Shown here: one piece after another, positions 62,890-64,000 of the stretch | How positions within the stretch are numbered: the first letter of the stretch is position 1 | How the letters are laid out: every line of letters begins with the position of its first letter | NCBI RefSeq assembly: GCF_001894985.1 | Contig: NZ_BCXG01000003.1 | Coordinates: 62,001 to 126,000, forward strand | Direction: 5' to 3' | DNA: 64,000 nucleotides | Source of the DNA: Rhodococcus tukisamuensis NBRC 100609 | Lineage (GTDB): Bacteria; Actinomycetota; Actinomycetes; Mycobacteriales; Mycobacteriaceae | Position numbers and translations under genes: made by a program | Notes under the pieces: generated by a model | Seen by the model: only the letters and a program-made list of their open reading frames with translations | Told to the model about the DNA's origin: nothing | Databases searched by the model: none

Positions 62890-63405
62890 TCAGCTGCCGA
62901 ACGGAATCGACGAACTGCCGTCGCTGCTGCCGCCGGGCAGGAGACCCACCTGCATGACCTGCGGGGAGTCGATGACCGGGTGGGTGACGTCGAGCAGGCT
63001 CACGCAGCCGCCGACCACGCCGTAGAGCCCCGCGGGAATGTCGTTGACCGTGTTGGTGACGGTCATTCCCGGCAGCGCGCCGAACAGCGACAGCACGTTG
63101 GAGACGTTCGGGTAGACCACGACGCCCGGGTCGAGCAGCTTGGTCGGGTCGGACACCACCGCCGGAACGTCCTTGGCGTTCACCACGAATGCCTGGCAGC
63201 CCGTGAGGCTCAGCAGGGTGTTCGGGTTGGTCAGCTTCATGGTGAGGCTGTTGCCCGACGACGTCGCGACGACGGTGGGCGGCGCAACGGTCGGGGCGGC
63301 TGCCGCCGTGGCGGGCATTGCCATCGCCACGGCGGCCACCGTTGCGGCGGTGACGGCGACTCCGCCACCGACCCGCGCGAGGCCCTTCCGGGTGAATGTC
63401 TGCAT
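62890..63405 (-). CDS. Small secreted protein ending in Phe-Gly-Ser
   Basis: A 171-residue exported protein with signal peptide (VAVTAATVAAVAMAMPATAA). The mature part of about 130 residues has two Cys (LTGCQAF and VVGGCVSL), likely a disulfide, and ends GGSSDGSSSIPFGS, like the Ig-repeat proteins elsewhere in the window. No known domain recognised. The ATG at 63405 has AAAGG eight bases ahead. Confidence 0.78.
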   Translation of the reverse strand: MQTFTRKGLARVGGGVAVTAATVAAVAMAMPATAAAAPTVAPPTVVATSSGNSLTMKLTNPNTLLSLTGCQAFVVNAKDVPAVVSDPTKLLDPGVVVYPNVSNVLSLFGALPGMTVTNTVNDIPAGLYGVVGGCVSLLDVTHPVIDSPQVMQVGLLPGGSSDGSSSIPFGS

Positions 63406-63593
63406 GGGGAGACCTTTCGAGTTCTTGCTCAACGGATTCCGGCTTCGCGGCGCTACGGCCTGCGTCGTCGGAGAAGACGTGCAGAGCCTATTGCCTGCAC
63501 CGAACCCGCTCGGTCGAAATCCACGGATTTCAAGATCAAATATGGCCCGCCCGTCGCCCGGCCGGATCCGGCGCGCGCGCCTATCGTTCGGGG

Positions 63594-64000
63594 ATGAGCC
63601 TGTCTGCACCCGGGGCCGACACGACCCCGCCCGCCGCCGTGGACTCCGCCGGGGAGAGCACCCTCACCGTCCTCCTGGCCTTCGGCGCGAATCTCGCCAT
63701 CGCGATCGCGAAAACCGGTGCGGCAGCCGTCACCGGGTCGGCCTCGATGGTCGCCGAGGCCACCCACTCCTGGGCCGACACGGCCAACGAGGTGCTGCTG
63801 CTGATCGCCAACCGGCGGTCGCGACGCCCCGCCGACCGGACGCATCCGCTCGGCTTCGGCCGCGAGGCCTACGTGTGGTCGATGTTCGCCGCGCTGGGAC
63901 TGTTCGCGCTCGGGGCCGGGGTGTCCATCACGCACGGCGTGCAGGAGCTGTTCCACGCCGAACCCGCCACCGACTTCGGCGTCGCCTACACGGTCCTGGG
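63594..64000 (+). CDS. Cation diffusion facilitator transporter (5' part, runs off window)
   Basis: The first 135 residues of a CDF metal exporter. Helices LAFGANLAIAIAKTGAAAV and the metal-site motif VAEATHSWADTANEVLLL (His and Asp of the transport site) are visible, then HPLGFGREAYVWSMFAALG, the second family motif. It exports zinc, iron, manganese or similar ions; the specificity region is beyond the window. The ATG at 63594 is just after TTCGGGG. Confidence 0.9.
   Translation, partial: MSLSAPGADTTPPAAVDSAGESTLTVLLAFGANLAIAIAKTGAAAVTGSASMVAEATHSWADTANEVLLLIANRRSRRPADRTHPLGFGREAYVWSMFAALGLFALGAGVSITHGVQELFHAEPATDFGVAYTVL

Overview
The window is about 64 kb of very GC-rich DNA from a mycolic-acid-bearing actinobacterium, most like Rhodococcus, Gordonia or Nocardia. 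I base this on AftD (arabinogalactan/LAM arabinosyltransferase), a DUF3068 protein, a DUF2613 micro-protein, PknK, LpqI, HtdX, FabG4, FadA2 and FadE5 homologues, two KstR-type boxes and many GTG/TTG or leaderless starts. No rRNA, tRNA, CRISPR array, prophage or transposase gene was seen. Family and M. tuberculosis locus names come from recognition and memory; no search was run.

Layout. 1-1007: ECF42-type sigma factor (cut by the window edge) and its DGPF/YCII partner. 1162-8887: a LysR regulator and a six-gene MFS / CoA-transferase / beta-oxidation operon that looks like a complete uptake, CoA-activation and thiolytic pathway for one unknown organic acid. 8989-16225: an SDR, a TetR beside a secreted LVIVD-type protein with a DUF305 partner, a His-rich methyltransferase divergent from an XRE-cupin regulator, a hotdog thioesterase, and two small proteins. 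16543-25216: a secreted protein, a cold-shock protein, two tandem secreted Ig-repeat paralogues behind a perfect KstR-like palindrome, and a PknK-type kinase-ATPase. 25276-36613: FabH, a DUF4185 (arabinanase-type) secreted protein, a methyltransferase, FadE5, a VanW protein, a GH19 hydrolase and a GMC oxidoreductase.

36757-62779 is an ancient conserved block corresponding to the M. tuberculosis Rv0223c-Rv0243 neighbourhood: fadA2, fabG4-htdX, a TetR regulator (Rv0238-like), lpqI, DUF2613, aftD, acyltransferase, DUF3068, membrane protein, glycosyltransferase, methyltransferase and aldehyde dehydrogenase. It carries insertions (UspA, isochorismate synthase, GT87, Mut7-C protein, flippase, ROK kinase, phosphotransferase). 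The window ends with a small secreted protein and the 5' part of a cation diffusion facilitator gene.

The most interesting signals: (i) a 38-bp palindrome between fadA2 and fabG4 that contains mirror-image divergent promoters and whose core recurs upstream of the nearby tetR gene; (ii) a 59-bp palindromic repeat present once between genes and once in frame inside aftD; (iii) KstR-type boxes upstream of the secreted Ig-repeat pair and upstream of the phosphotransferase/aldehyde dehydrogenase pair; (iv) a shared Phe-Gly-Ser C-terminal tail on four otherwise unrelated secreted proteins; and (v) an orphan catabolic operon with a LysR box and promoter in activating geometry.
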